This document shows, in pieces, positions 16,197 to 24,965 of a stretch of 53,424 nucleotides of DNA. The notes below the pieces were generated by a model. It was not told the origin of the DNA. It saw only the letters and a list, made by a program, of their open reading frames with translations, and made no database searches. The position numbers and the translations under genes were made by a program. This DNA is from a virus, in the IMG/VR virus record IMGVR_UViG_3300006945_000001, positions 1 to 53,424 of that record; one strand, given 5' to 3'. Each line of letters starts with the position of its first letter. The stretch's first letter is position 1.

Positions 16197-17384
16197 CTAA
16201 GCGAGCTTCACCGCAAAGAAGTCCGTCTTGGTCGTGCGGTTGATGTTCTGCACAACCAGATAGTCGGTGCGCCCTACGGTGATGATGTTCTCCGCGGCGT
16301 TGGCGTGCCCCGTGATCGCGTACACGCCGTCGAGTTCGCCCCAGATGTTCGGGTTCACGATGGAAATGTTCGGGTAGATGCCGCCGTTTCCTTCGTCGGC
16401 GTGGAGCACGATGGGCAGCAGCGGATAGGTGCCGTCGAGATTCGGCAGCACGTTGCTGAAGGTGTAGCCGTAGGGCCAGACGTAGCCGTTCTGACTGCCG
16501 CCCGAGCGCGTGCCCGCCATGCCTTGCCAGACGCCGTCCGGCTTGCGCAGGCGCAGCTGAAACTGGTCCTGGTTCGCGTTCGAAGTCGGATGCGGGTAAG
16601 GGAATGCCCGGTGCTCGTTGCCTGAATAGCTCCAGCGCCAGTTCTGCGAGTTGCTGGCAGGCTCAGAGGTCCAACTCATCGAGCCACCGACCATCAGCGG
16701 ATAGGGAAACTGGGTCGGGTTCGCGTAGGTGCTGAAGAAGCCCAGGTACATGGCTTCATAGACCGTGCTGGCTTTCACCACCATGACCACGCGCCGCCCA
16801 TTCGCCACGAACCAATACGGCATCGAGCCCACGCGCAGCAGGGGCACGACGGGCCGCGTCATCGCGCCGGGCTGGGTTGTGAACGCAAGCCCGCTGTCAA
16901 AGCCGTTGAAGCCGCCCAGCCGCCAGTTGTCGTAGTCCGCGCCGGCGTCGCTGAAGCGCAGAACGCCCACGAAGATTTGCGCTTCGTTCCCGTTTCCCGG
17001 TGCCTGCCAGATGTACTCGCTGCCTGCCGCGCCGCGCTTCTGAATCCAAGGCGGCGTCATCGTGAACACGATGGTGTCGCCCGATTGCCAAGCCGTGCCA
17101 CCAGCCGTGATCGTGAAGTTGACAACCGCACTGGTGAACGCCACGCCTACGGTTCCGGTGCCCAGCGCGCCGCTCACGCTTCCCGATACGCTGAAGGCGG
17201 TGGAGCTCGAGAAAGTGACCGTGATCGTCTCCAGGACGCTGCTGGCCGTGCCGATCAGGTTCGTGATCCTGCCTGTACCCGCGCCCGTGTACGTCGGTTC
17301 GAGCGCGTGGCCTTTCAGAAGAAACGAATTCAGCTTGGCCATCAGATCAGCAACGTCTGTAGCCGTTCCGTTCTCGAAGCTCAC
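16197..17384 (-). CDS. Tail protein, paralogue B
   Basis: A 395-residue protein. The true start is GTG at 17384, overlapping the stop codon of the tape measure gene by four bases (GTGA); upstream in-frame codons lie inside that gene. It shares the N-terminal GTA-x5-L-x2-L pattern with 15196-16188. The body contains a threonine, valine and glycine-rich beta segment (about residues 50-110) of the kind found in tail-tube or Ig-like decoration domains, then WNxxx-type repeats rich in W, G and Y. Structural role inferred from the neighbourhood. Confidence 0.7.
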   Translation of the reverse strand: MSFENGTATDVADLMAKLNSFLLKGHALEPTYTGAGTGRITNLIGTASSVLETITVTFSSSTAFSVSGSVSGALGTGTVGVAFTSAVVNFTITAGGTAWQSGDTIVFTMTPPWIQKRGAAGSEYIWQAPGNGNEAQIFVGVLRFSDAGADYDNWRLGGFNGFDSGLAFTTQPGAMTRPVVPLLRVGSMPYWFVANGRRVVMVVKASTVYEAMYLGFFSTYANPTQFPYPLMVGGSMSWTSEPASNSQNWRWSYSGNEHRAFPYPHPTSNANQDQFQLRLRKPDGVWQGMAGTRSGGSQNGYVWPYGYTFSNVLPNLDGTYPLLPIVLHADEGNGGIYPNISIVNPNIWGELDGVYAITGHANAAENIITVGRTDYLVVQNINRTTKTDFFAVKLA

Positions 17385-19969
17385 CGTATCCCCCTGCCCA
17401 GCGCGTTGTTCACCGACTTGCGGTTGTTCTCCAGTGTCCGCACGATGACCCGCGACCACATCGGGCTGGCCTCCAGCTTCTTCAGCACAAGCTCTGGTTC
17501 TAGGCCAATCGTCAGATCGGCGCTGCCATTGCCGCCGCCCGTGCCGCCCACTTCTACCAGGCCGCCCTCGGCGAAGCCCCGGACGCCGCGACGCCGCAAG
17601 ACAAGAGAGCCGTCAGCGTTCAGTTCGCTCAGGAATTCCAGTACTCCCGGCTGGCGGACCACGGCGGCGCGCACCACGAACTCGTGGTCGCTCAGCCGCG
17701 CCGGGATGCTGTCGCTGGTGCCTGTGCCCGGCCCGCGAATCAGGCCCCCGCCCGCCGCCTTCACGACGCCGCCCTGCGAGAACAAGCCGAAACCGCCGAA
17801 CGCGCCCAGCAGCTTCTGGATCGCGAGATTCGCCAGCATTTGCGCGGCAATCTGGCGCAGGCTGTCCACGACCGAGAGCGCCAGCTGGCGCATGGCGTCC
17901 CCGAAACTCTCCGCGTTCTCGATGCCCTGGGTGAAGAAGTTCTGAAGGCTGCTGGTAAGCGCCTGCTCGACGCTGCCCTTGAACTGCGCCATCTCCTGCG
18001 CGGCGCGGTTGCTGCTGACGGCCAGCGCTTCAATGGACTGCGCGAACTCGCGGGCCTGGGCAATCTTCTCCGGGTCGCCCGTAGCCTCAGCCGCTGCGAG
18101 CAACTGCTGGGCAATCTGCCTCAGCAGCGGCAGGCGCTCACGCTCCAAGGCCACTATCTGCTGCTCGCCCTGGAACTGGAACAGGATGCCTTGTTGCACC
18201 TGAAGCTCGACGTCGCGGCGGTCGGCCTCGATCTGGGCAAGGGCCTGACGCCCTTGGGTCAGCACTTCATCGAAGTTGATCTGCGCTTCGCCAGCGGCGC
18301 GGAACTCCTGCACACGGCGCGCGCTCTCGGCGTCAGCCACGCCTTGCTTGCGGAGAATTTCGTCCAGCTTCCACGCTTCTTCGTCCAGGGCAGCGCGGGC
18401 CGCCGCGAAGCGGTTGCCCTGCATCTCGGCCAGCTTGACCTCGAAGGCGGTCTGCTCCTTTTGCAAGCCCCGCGCGGCCTTGCGTTTCTCGGCAGCCAGG
18501 TCCGCGAGCTGTTCCTGAAGCTCGATGCGCCGGATGGCGATCTGATTCTCGATCTCGGCGATGTTCTTCTGCCGGTCGGTTTCCGTTTCGGTTTTCGCCA
18601 GCGGCCGTGCGTGCTCGAACTGAAGCCGCTTCTCCAGTACCTCGATCTCCTTCTCCGCTTCCTGCTCGATGATTGAGCGACGATTGGCGAAGAACTCTTG
18701 CAGGCCGATCAGCCCTTCCTCAAACCGGCGCTTTTCCTCAGCCGTCTGCGCCTTCAGGTTGGCCTTCAGCAGGTTGAGCTCATTCTCCAGCAGTTGTTCC
18801 TGTAAGGCGCGCTCGGCTTTTGCGTTGCGCTCGCAGTCTTGCAGGTTGGCGCTGGTTTCCCGCTTGCGAATGCGCCGCCGCTGGGCGGATTGCTCGCGGT
18901 TCTGGCCGTCGAGCGCCTGGAAGATCCGCGTGACGCGTTCTTCGATCTTCCTGTCCAGGTCGTCGGCGTCCGTGACGATGCCGTTCTTGAAGTCTTCCCA
19001 GCCCTGCCGGATATTGCCTTGCAGGACGTTGCCAACCAGCCTGCCGCCATGCACGATCAGCGCAGTCGTGCGGCCCACGATCTTCACCAAGCCAGCGCCT
19101 ACGGCCGTCAGCAGTACGATGATGCTTTTCAGCACCTTGCCCGCGAAGTCACCTAGCGTGCGGAAGGCGTTGACGGCGTCTCCGCTGGCCGCTTCCACCA
19201 GCGAATCAGCTACGTCTGCCAGGGCAGGAGCGAAGCCCGCCGTGAATTGCGTGGCGATCCCCTCAGCGGAACTCTGCAAGTCCGTCATGGCATCGTTCGC
19301 GCGTTGTGCGGCGTCGACCAACTCGCGGTTCACGACCAGGCCCAGCTTCTCGGCCTTGAGGCGCAGCTTTTCAAACCCGCCATCGGCCAGATCGTCAATC
19401 AGCGGCAGGAGCTCAGCGCCCTGCTTGCCGAAGAACTCCATCGCCAGGCCGGTGCGCTTTGCGCCGGGCTCCAGCTTGGCCAATGCGTCCACGACCTTGA
19501 GAAAGCGCGTGTCCTGGTCGAGCCCTTCGAGCGCTTTGCTCGTGCCGAACAATTGCTCGACAGCATCGCGGGCGCTGCGCAGGCCCTGGTCGTAGTCATC
19601 GGTCACCTTCGTGAACTTGACGAGCGTCGCGCGAAGCTGCTCCTGGTCGAGATCGGCGGTTCGGGCCGCGAAGGAGAGCGTGCTGAGAGTTTTTACGGTG
19701 AGGCCGGTTTTCTGTTCGAGTTTTCCCAGCGCGTCGGCATTTTCCAGAGCGCGCTTGGTGAGCACCGTCGCGCCAGCAGCGACGGCGGCAAAGCTCAGCG
19801 TGGGCAGCAATCGGCCCAGGGCGGCAGCCTGGCCGGTCAGGAAATTCAGGGCGCGCCCGGCACCTCTGCCGGACTTCTCGGCTTCCACCTGAATCCGCTT
19901 GAAGGCGTTGACGACTTCCTGCACGCCTTCGGCGCTGAGCCTTACCCGTACATCGGGCGCTTGAGCCAT
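17381..19969 (-). CDS. Tail tape measure protein
   Basis: An 862-residue protein that sets tail length. It starts with a conserved tape-measure entry region (VRLSAEGVQEVVNAFKRIQ), then a hydrophobic stretch (LSFAAVAAGATVLTKRAL), a second membrane-like segment near residue 285 (VLKSIIVLLTAVGAGLVKI), and a long coiled-coil section rich in E, Q, R and K (about residues 355-640). The C-terminal part has another hydrophobic and glycine-rich region (LLGAFGGFGLFSQGGVVKA). By the usual tape-measure proportion of roughly 0.15 nm per residue the tail would be about 130 nm. It lies downstream of the two assembly-chaperone frames, the canonical arrangement. Confidence 0.92.
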   Translation of the reverse strand: MAQAPDVRVRLSAEGVQEVVNAFKRIQVEAEKSGRGAGRALNFLTGQAAALGRLLPTLSFAAVAAGATVLTKRALENADALGKLEQKTGLTVKTLSTLSFAARTADLDQEQLRATLVKFTKVTDDYDQGLRSARDAVEQLFGTSKALEGLDQDTRFLKVVDALAKLEPGAKRTGLAMEFFGKQGAELLPLIDDLADGGFEKLRLKAEKLGLVVNRELVDAAQRANDAMTDLQSSAEGIATQFTAGFAPALADVADSLVEAASGDAVNAFRTLGDFAGKVLKSIIVLLTAVGAGLVKIVGRTTALIVHGGRLVGNVLQGNIRQGWEDFKNGIVTDADDLDRKIEERVTRIFQALDGQNREQSAQRRRIRKRETSANLQDCERNAKAERALQEQLLENELNLLKANLKAQTAEEKRRFEEGLIGLQEFFANRRSIIEQEAEKEIEVLEKRLQFEHARPLAKTETETDRQKNIAEIENQIAIRRIELQEQLADLAAEKRKAARGLQKEQTAFEVKLAEMQGNRFAAARAALDEEAWKLDEILRKQGVADAESARRVQEFRAAGEAQINFDEVLTQGRQALAQIEADRRDVELQVQQGILFQFQGEQQIVALERERLPLLRQIAQQLLAAAEATGDPEKIAQAREFAQSIEALAVSSNRAAQEMAQFKGSVEQALTSSLQNFFTQGIENAESFGDAMRQLALSVVDSLRQIAAQMLANLAIQKLLGAFGGFGLFSQGGVVKAAGGGLIRGPGTGTSDSIPARLSDHEFVVRAAVVRQPGVLEFLSELNADGSLVLRRRGVRGFAEGGLVEVGGTGGGNGSADLTIGLEPELVLKKLEASPMWSRVIVRTLENNRKSVNNALGRGIR

Positions 19970-19972
19970 CGA

Positions 19973-20182
19973 CTACTCCTTCAGGATTGCCGGTAACTCC
20001 GGGGTCCTCTTGCGTTTCGTCGCGCCAGTGGCGGCCAGAACCGCCCACGCCAGATACTCGACGTGGTAGTCGCGGCGCGCGTCCTCGCGCAGCTTGTTCT
20101 CGTAGGCGGCCAGGGCTTCGGCCAGCGGCCAGCGCGTGATCTCGGCGTAGCGGGACACGTCATAGCCCGCCAGCTCGCGCAC
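19973..20182 (-). CDS. Second tail-assembly chaperone frame (T-like, possibly by frameshift)
   Basis: A short coding stretch of about 70-85 residues between the first chaperone and the tape measure gene. From the GTG at 20182 it reads RELAGYDVSRYAEIT..., and the same frame is open upstream with convincing protein (NDYGEWGQLV just before), so the coding region begins before any good start codon. This frame is -1 relative to the 20209-20667 gene and stays open through its 3' end. That is the classic G/GT layout, in which ribosomes slip to make a long fusion protein. I see no canonical X XXY YYZ heptamer, so initiation at the GTG remains possible. It ends four bases before the tape measure start. 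Confidence 0.65.
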   Translation of the reverse strand: MRELAGYDVSRYAEITRWPLAEALAAYENKLREDARRDYHVEYLAWAVLAATGATKRKRTPELPAILKE

Positions 20183-20208
20183 CAGCTGGCCCCATTCGCC
20201 GTAGTCAT

Positions 20209-20667
20209 TCAGTAGGGCGGCACGGGCACGAACGCGGGCGGCTGCGGCTGCTCGGGCTGGGGCTGGCTTCCCGCTGTCGAAACAGTGACGGAATTGGCGT
20301 AGGAGCGCAGCCCGGCCTCTAAAAAACCTGTGAGCAGCGAGATGATGGCACTCGTGACAGCGGCCTTGTCCTCATCGGCTGACAGGGAGCGCATAATGGC
20401 GGCTGTCTGCTCAGCGCGCTCGGGCGACCAGTGCTCATCGGGCACGCCGTCCGGCAGCAGCATTCCGCCCAGAAGCGTGAAAGCTCTGCCGCTGCCAATC
20501 ACTTCATGCAGCAGCCGCACGGCGAACTCCTCCGGCTTCTCGCCGGGTCGCAAGCGCACAGCGTCCAGGCCGGCCTCGCGGATGTGTTTCATCAGCCAGA
20601 AGTCGTGCTCGATGGTGCTGCGCTTCACCGCGCGCCAGTTCTGCCCGCCGATCTGCAGGTAGTCCAT
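20209..20667 (-). CDS. Tail assembly chaperone (G-like)
   Basis: A 152-residue protein between the tube and tape measure genes, the conserved slot for tail assembly chaperones. It is alpha-helical (MKHIREAGLDAVRLRPGEKPEEFAVRLL is broken into helices) and ends in a proline and glutamine-rich tail (about residues 128-152). Chaperones of this type bind the tape measure during assembly and are not part of the virion. The overlapping -1 frame continues into 19973-20182. Confidence 0.72.
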   Translation of the reverse strand: MDYLQIGGQNWRAVKRSTIEHDFWLMKHIREAGLDAVRLRPGEKPEEFAVRLLHEVIGSGRAFTLLGGMLLPDGVPDEHWSPERAEQTAAIMRSLSADEDKAAVTSAIISLLTGFLEAGLRSYANSVTVSTAGSQPQPEQPQPPAFVPVPPY

Positions 20668-20735
20668 CCATCCCCTCCTGTGAAAAGGGAAGCGGCTCTA
20701 CCGCTCCCCCGGCGTCCAGGTTGCGGATCGCCCGT

Positions 20736-21512
20736 TTACAACTTCCGCGCCACGAAGAACTGCTCGCCCGCAGGCTTCGCCGTGTCCTTCTGCGCCTTGC
20801 CGCGCAGGGTGAACGTGCCAAACTCCTCGGAGATGAACTGCAACTCGCCATCCGGATTGAGCGTGAGCTTGTGGATGTCCACTTCCCAGCGTGGGCCGGA
20901 AGCCTGGTTCGTAGCGCTGAAGTACTTCAACCGACCTTCGACCTTGCCGACCGAGAGTCCGCGCACTTGCGTGCTCGTGACGGCTGCGGCGCTGCCGTCC
21001 CACGTGGTCACGGCCTCGGTGAACGCGCCGCCCGACTTGATCTTGACGAGCCCAAGCTCGGTGTTGAGCTCGTAGTCCGTGCCCAGCACGCCCGTGGTCA
21101 CGCCCTGCTTCACGGCAGTGACGGTCACCTGCTTGAAGCCCAAGTAGTACCAGCGGTCGAATTTGAGCGCCGAGCCGCCGTTGATCTGGCGGCCCGTGGA
21201 TGAGCTGGACGACGCCTGAGAGAACGTGGCCGTGTCGCCCATCAGCGCCAGAGCCAGGTTCTCCGGGTCATACTCGCTGAGCACCATCGAGACTTCGGCT
21301 TCGCTGCCGATCACGGCCTCTTTGTAGATGCCGCGCGCGCCGTCCATCGAAGATTTCTTCTGGACGGTCTCCACGGTGGTCGTGATGGCCAGCGATTCGA
21401 CGTTGCCCAGATGACGGTAGCCCGTTGGGTTGCCGTTCGCGTCGAAGCGGTCAAACAGCACCTCGCCCGCGCCGAGCGAAAGATTTCCTGCATCCGGTGT
21501 AGGCATTTGCAC
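20736..21512 (-). CDS. Major tail tube protein
   Basis: A 258-residue structural protein. Features of the tube family are a beta-rich core and characteristic segments such as LSLGAGEVLFDRFDANGNPTGYRHLGNVESLAITTTVETV (here split) and VSMVLSEYDPENLALALMGD. It contains a serine-rich loop (SQASSSSSTG). Genes on either side, spanin-like upstream and chaperones downstream, match the tail region. It would polymerise around the tape measure to form the tail shaft. Confidence 0.82.
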   Translation of the reverse strand: MQMPTPDAGNLSLGAGEVLFDRFDANGNPTGYRHLGNVESLAITTTVETVQKKSSMDGARGIYKEAVIGSEAEVSMVLSEYDPENLALALMGDTATFSQASSSSSTGRQINGGSALKFDRWYYLGFKQVTVTAVKQGVTTGVLGTDYELNTELGLVKIKSGGAFTEAVTTWDGSAAAVTSTQVRGLSVGKVEGRLKYFSATNQASGPRWEVDIHKLTLNPDGELQFISEEFGTFTLRGKAQKDTAKPAGEQFFVARKL

Positions 21513-21532
21513 TTACCTCCAAGAGATTTGTC

Positions 21533-22174
21533 CTACCGCGACAGCGCCACGCCGATGGCGATGCCCAAGCCCACTTTGCCCAGCGTGCTGAAGAACCGCT
21601 TCACCTTGCCGCCGCCCTTGGCGGCCTTCTCCCACCGCGCGGCCTTTTCTTCGGCGGCCTTGGCCTTCTGCTCAGCCGCCTGAATCTGTGCACGCAGATC
21701 GGCAGTGTCCTGCTCGCACTTGCCCAGCGCGGCCTGGTCCTGGCGGCACTGCACAAGCTCGCGCGCAATCTCGACCGTCGTCTGCTCGGACATGACGCTG
21801 TACTTGGGCGCATCCGGCAGTTGCTCGGCCACCGCAGGCGTCAACTCCTCGCGCTTCAGTTCGGCAACGGCGCCTTCTGCCTGGGGCACGTATCTCTCGA
21901 TTACTCGAACGGCTTGGGCTTGAGTCTTGATTTCGCGCTTCTCCCGCTCCCAGGCCGCCCGCTCGCGCTGCCACTGCTTCTCGCGCCGCTCGATCCGCCG
22001 CTGGGCCTCGTCAATCAGCCTCTGTTTCGCCGCGATCACCTGATCTTTAGCTTGGGCGTAGGTCTCGGCCTCTGCTGTTAGCTTCACCTGCTGGACGTAC
22101 AAGTACGCAAAGACCGCGCCCAGCAGCAGGAGGACGCCGACGGCGACGGCCAGCAGTTTTTCGGTCAGCGTCAC
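21533..22174 (-). CDS. Membrane-anchored coiled-coil protein (spanin-like) within tail module
   Basis: A 213-residue protein. It starts with GTG at 22174, overlapping the TGA of the preceding gene. It has one N-terminal TM (LLAVAVGVLLLLGAVFAYLYV, about residues 6-26), a long charged coiled coil (about 30-185) and a weakly hydrophobic C-terminal tail. This topology is that of an inner-membrane spanin (Rz-like), which normally sits beside the endolysin gene. Here it is between the tail terminator and tube genes, about 14 kb from the lysis cassette. Alternative: a virion or assembly protein with an accidental anchor. Confidence 0.6.
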   Translation of the reverse strand: MTLTEKLLAVAVGVLLLLGAVFAYLYVQQVKLTAEAETYAQAKDQVIAAKQRLIDEAQRRIERREKQWQRERAAWEREKREIKTQAQAVRVIERYVPQAEGAVAELKREELTPAVAEQLPDAPKYSVMSEQTTVEIARELVQCRQDQAALGKCEQDTADLRAQIQAAEQKAKAAEEKAARWEKAAKGGGKVKRFFSTLGKVGLGIAIGVALSR

Positions 22175-22614
22175 GACTTGTTCTCCAGGTTGAACCGGCT
22201 GGTGCTGTAGCGCACGACGAAGTCCACGGCGGCCACGCTGTAATCCGCGTCGGTTGCGTCGTCCGCGTCCCAGTCCGTGGATTCCTCGACGATCTCCAGC
22301 GCCAGCCCGCCCAAGCTCTGATCGGTCATGAGCGACTGCACGGCCCACTTGCGCAGCGCGTCGTTGTCCTGGTCGTCGCCCACGACGCGGCATTTCACCT
22401 CGACGCGCAGCCTGCGCTCGACCAGCGGACTGCGCCGTTGGTCGGTTGCGCGGGTGACTTCTTCGCGGATCGGGTACACGCTGATCATGGGCAGCTGCGA
22501 TTTCTCGACGGACTGCCGTCGCGACCGATTCACCGTCACGCCCGCTGGCTTGCCCGCGCCGTCGAGCGCCGCCACAACCGCCTGAAGTACCCGTTCCGTG
22601 TAGGAATCAGCCAC
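22171..22614 (-). CDS. Tail terminator-like protein
   Basis: A 147-residue protein in the slot between the head-tail connector and tail tube genes, where lambda gpU-type tail terminators are found. It begins ADSYTERVLQAVVAALDG, a helical start typical of this group, and continues with a mixed alpha-beta fold (RLRVEVKCRVVGDDQDNDALR). The family assignment rests on synteny and general resemblance. It is three bases after the previous gene and four bases overlapping the next. Confidence 0.65.
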   Translation of the reverse strand: MADSYTERVLQAVVAALDGAGKPAGVTVNRSRRQSVEKSQLPMISVYPIREEVTRATDQRRSPLVERRLRVEVKCRVVGDDQDNDALRKWAVQSLMTDQSLGGLALEIVEESTDWDADDATDADYSVAAVDFVVRYSTSRFNLENKS

Positions 22615-22616
22615 GC

Positions 22617-22913
22617 CTACACCTTCCTCAAAAGAAGCTCCGTGATTGCGCCGTCGCCTTGGCGCAACCTGCGCCAGACGGTGTAGCTCACGCCGTCCAC
22701 GATGCAGGCGTCGTCGTTCGCCACGTTCGGGAAGTCACTGGTTTTGATCGTAGCCACGGCCACGCGCATGATCTGGCCCGCGCCGCCGTCTTGCTCCAAG
22801 GCGATCTCGTCGCGCTCGTCGAACAGGCACGGCTTGGTGACGCCGCCGATGGTGATGCTGTGGCCCCAATCGGCCAGCATCGTGTCTACGTCAGCGTCGC
22901 CGAAATATGCCAT
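22617..22913 (-). CDS. Head-tail joining protein (FII-like)
   Basis: A 98-residue protein, similar in size and position to lambda FII and HK97 head-tail adaptors. Sequence features include an N-terminal acidic helix (DADVDTMLADWG) and beta-rich middle parts (VSYTVWRRLRQGDGAITELLL). Related small proteins in siphophage genomes are often annotated as head-tail joining proteins. Function inferred from position after the capsid gene and before the tail terminator. Confidence 0.65.
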   Translation of the reverse strand: MAYFGDADVDTMLADWGHSITIGGVTKPCLFDERDEIALEQDGGAGQIMRVAVATIKTSDFPNVANDDACIVDGVSYTVWRRLRQGDGAITELLLRKV

Positions 22914-22919
22914 CCCCCC

Positions 22920-23111
22920 TCACTGCCTGCTCTGGTTCTTGTCCTTGCCTCCGGCTTCCTGTTCTTCTTCGTCTTCGACCGGAGACAAGACGCCGCCCAG
23001 GTAAGGCTCGGCTTCTTCCGGGCGCAGCCGGATGGTTTCGCCGGGCAGCACTGTCTTGCCCTTGTGCCCTTCGAGCACCCAGTTCGCCCGGTACAGCTTC
23101 TCTCCTGCCAT
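22920..23111 (-). CDS. Small acidic hypothetical protein after capsid gene
   Basis: A 63-residue product. The ATG at 23111 has an AAGGAGGAG site just upstream; an in-frame extension upstream overlaps noncoding sequence. The C-terminal third is strongly acidic (EDEEEQEAGG). It contains the phrase KTVLPGETIRLRPEEAEPYL, reminiscent of small head-region proteins in lambda-like phages. Unknown function, possibly a head completion factor. Confidence 0.6.
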   Translation of the reverse strand: MAGEKLYRANWVLEGHKGKTVLPGETIRLRPEEAEPYLGGVLSPVEDEEEQEAGGKDKNQSRQ

Positions 23112-23142
23112 CAGTGCTCCTCCTTCAAGTGTCGGTTGCGCC

Positions 23143-24165
23143 TTAGATGACCTGCACGGCCATCGAAGCATTGGGGCGGTACGGCACGATGAGCGGCGCG
23201 GACTGCATCATCAGGAACCGCACCGGCGGGTCTTCGACGAACCAGGACTTGCTGAAGAACTCGCGCGCCTGGAAGCCGGCCTGCTCATCGCGGATGGCCC
23301 CGAAGTGTCGCGTGCCGAGCAGTCCGTTTTGCGCGACCAGGATCACCCAGCCATCCTGAATGATCGCGACTTCAGTACCGGTCTGCGGGTCCACATACCA
23401 GCCGGTGTAAACCCACAGGCGCTTGCCGCCGATGGTGCCCTTGAACTCCAGCCCCTCGACGCTGGCGATGGGAATCTGGAAATTGGCAAGCTGGCCCAGC
23501 TGTGTGTCAATGGCGTTCTGGGCGTCCGCGTTCTCGCGGAATTTCCGCCAGGCCCCGACCGTGAACAAAACGTCGGTAACCGTAGCGCCGCTGGCCTGCG
23601 CGACCGTGAGCGCCCAGTCTTCGAGGTTATTGAGCGGCTTCACGCCGGCGTCACCCCACTTGCTGCCAGCGCCCAGTGTGAGCGTTTGGCCGACGGCACG
23701 ACCAAAGTCCACGACGACGCCGGGAAAGCCTTCGCCCGTAATCGTGGCCTTGCCCGTCCGCAGCACTTCGGCGGCCATGACTTCCAGCCGCCGCGTGAGC
23801 ATCCCCAGCTGGTCTTCGAGCGCCACGGTCAGGTTCGCGCGGGCGCGATCCATGTTGGAGAGGTCGCCGCCGATGCGCTCACCCGCGCGGCGCTTGAGTG
23901 CCTTCGAGGGATCGAACACGCGCTTGTCCTTGATATAGGCGGGCGTGAAGGTGTTGGTCTTGTAGCCTAGGCTCTCGACCACCTTGCCTTCCTTGAGCGG
24001 ATGGACGAACGGAGCGATGCGGCGTTTGCCGTCGGCCACGTCGAACTTGATCTCCTCCTGCTCGGAGGTGACCACGTTCGGGAAGAACATATCGAGCAGG
24101 AACGACGGCGGGCGCAGCAGCGAATCCACGACGCCGTTCAGAAATGCTGTGGTGTAGATGTTCAC
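23143..24165 (-). CDS. Major capsid protein, GpE family
   Basis: A 340-residue capsid protein, the same size as lambda E (341 aa). Recognisable family parts include the N-terminal FLLDMFFPN, the glycine-rich VVDFGRAV loop, and the C-terminal SWFVEDPPVRFLMMQSAPL followed by VPYRPNA, which are hallmarks of the E-type fold. It is preceded by the GpD-like decoration gene, as in lambda. It self-assembles into the icosahedral head, with the S49 protease/scaffold gene product controlling maturation. Confidence 0.93.
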   Translation of the reverse strand: MNIYTTAFLNGVVDSLLRPPSFLLDMFFPNVVTSEQEEIKFDVADGKRRIAPFVHPLKEGKVVESLGYKTNTFTPAYIKDKRVFDPSKALKRRAGERIGGDLSNMDRARANLTVALEDQLGMLTRRLEVMAAEVLRTGKATITGEGFPGVVVDFGRAVGQTLTLGAGSKWGDAGVKPLNNLEDWALTVAQASGATVTDVLFTVGAWRKFRENADAQNAIDTQLGQLANFQIPIASVEGLEFKGTIGGKRLWVYTGWYVDPQTGTEVAIIQDGWVILVAQNGLLGTRHFGAIRDEQAGFQAREFFSKSWFVEDPPVRFLMMQSAPLIVPYRPNASMAVQVI

Positions 24166-24177
24166 GTTCGCTCCTCC

Positions 24178-24552
24178 TTAGGTGCTCACCGGCTTGTGCA
24201 GGTAGATGTTGAGATCGCGAAGCCCCGCGCGCACGCTGTCGGCGGTGTGCCCGGTGCCGTAGGTGATCGCGGTCTCGCTGAAATCGCCGCTGATGTAGAC
24301 GATTCCGCTTTTGTCTCCTCCCGTAGCGTCCACGTCCTCGGCAAGGATGGCCACGGGAGTCTGCGAGCCGTCGATGGCAGCAGCCAGGCTGAGCACGTAC
24401 TTGCCCGACGCAGTGATCTTGCCGAGCAGCGCCCCGCGCACGAGGTTCTGCCCCGACGCGATGGTCACGTCGAGCGTGCGGATGGGGAAATCGCCCGCGT
24501 GCAGGCGGTCGGGCGTGTAGCTTTCCGTGGTGAATTTCGGTTGCAGGTTCAT
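24178..24552 (-). CDS. Head decoration protein (GpD-like)
   Basis: A 124-residue protein between the scaffold and capsid genes. It resembles lambda gpD in length and in its beta-tulip-type sequence (LVRGALLGKITASGKYVLS, VAILAEDVDATGG). It probably trims the capsid shell as trimers at the threefold sites. Only 12 bases separate it from the capsid gene. Confidence 0.85.
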   Translation of the reverse strand: MNLQPKFTTESYTPDRLHAGDFPIRTLDVTIASGQNLVRGALLGKITASGKYVLSLAAAIDGSQTPVAILAEDVDATGGDKSGIVYISGDFSETAITYGTGHTADSVRAGLRDLNIYLHKPVST

Positions 24553-24578
24553 TGCGTTCTCCTCTCTCGTATAGCTCG

Positions 24579-24965
24579 CTAGCGAACCAGGCCGGCCTTG
24601 CGGGCCTGCTCCACGGTTGCCGCCGCTTGCTGTTCCTCCGGGGCATCAGCGGGAGCCGGTGCCTCGGCGTGCGGCACGGGCGCGGGCGCATCGGCCCTCA
24701 GGTCAGCCAGAGTCTTCGCGCGCTTCTCCTTCTCAGCGGCCAAGACCTTCACCGCTGCCTCCGGCCCTGTGGTTTTTCCGTCGAACTTCAACTCGGCAAT
24801 CAGGGCCTCATGTCCGGGCACCGCCTGGGCCTCCACGGACTTGATTCGCTCGCGCTCGGCTGTCGAGCCATCGGCCTTGCCACGTTCATAGGCCGCCTGC
24901 TCCAGGGCCTCGATCTCGCTCTTGAGCTCGGCCCGAAACTCAGCGGTCAACGCTTCGCTTTCCAT
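24579..24965 (-). CDS. Capsid scaffold-like protein (Nu3-like)
   Basis: A 128-residue protein that overlaps the end of the protease gene by 19 bases. The sequence is highly charged and helical (ESEALTAEFRAELKSEIEAL) with a proline and alanine-rich tail. The piece GHEALIAELKFDGKTTGPEAA resembles the C-terminal extension of S49-type capsid proteases in other phages. That suggests a scaffold protein separate from the protease, as in the lambda C/Nu3 arrangement. Confidence 0.68.
   Translation of the reverse strand: MESEALTAEFRAELKSEIEALEQAAYERGKADGSTAERERIKSVEAQAVPGHEALIAELKFDGKTTGPEAAVKVLAAEKEKRAKTLADLRADAPAPVPHAEAPAPADAPEEQQAAATVEQARKAGLVR

Noticed and set aside
19981-20208. Alternative frame starting with ATG right after the first chaperone stop
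   Set aside because: Sequence rich in S, R, T and W with no protein-like pattern; the other frame reads as a helical protein like tail chaperones.
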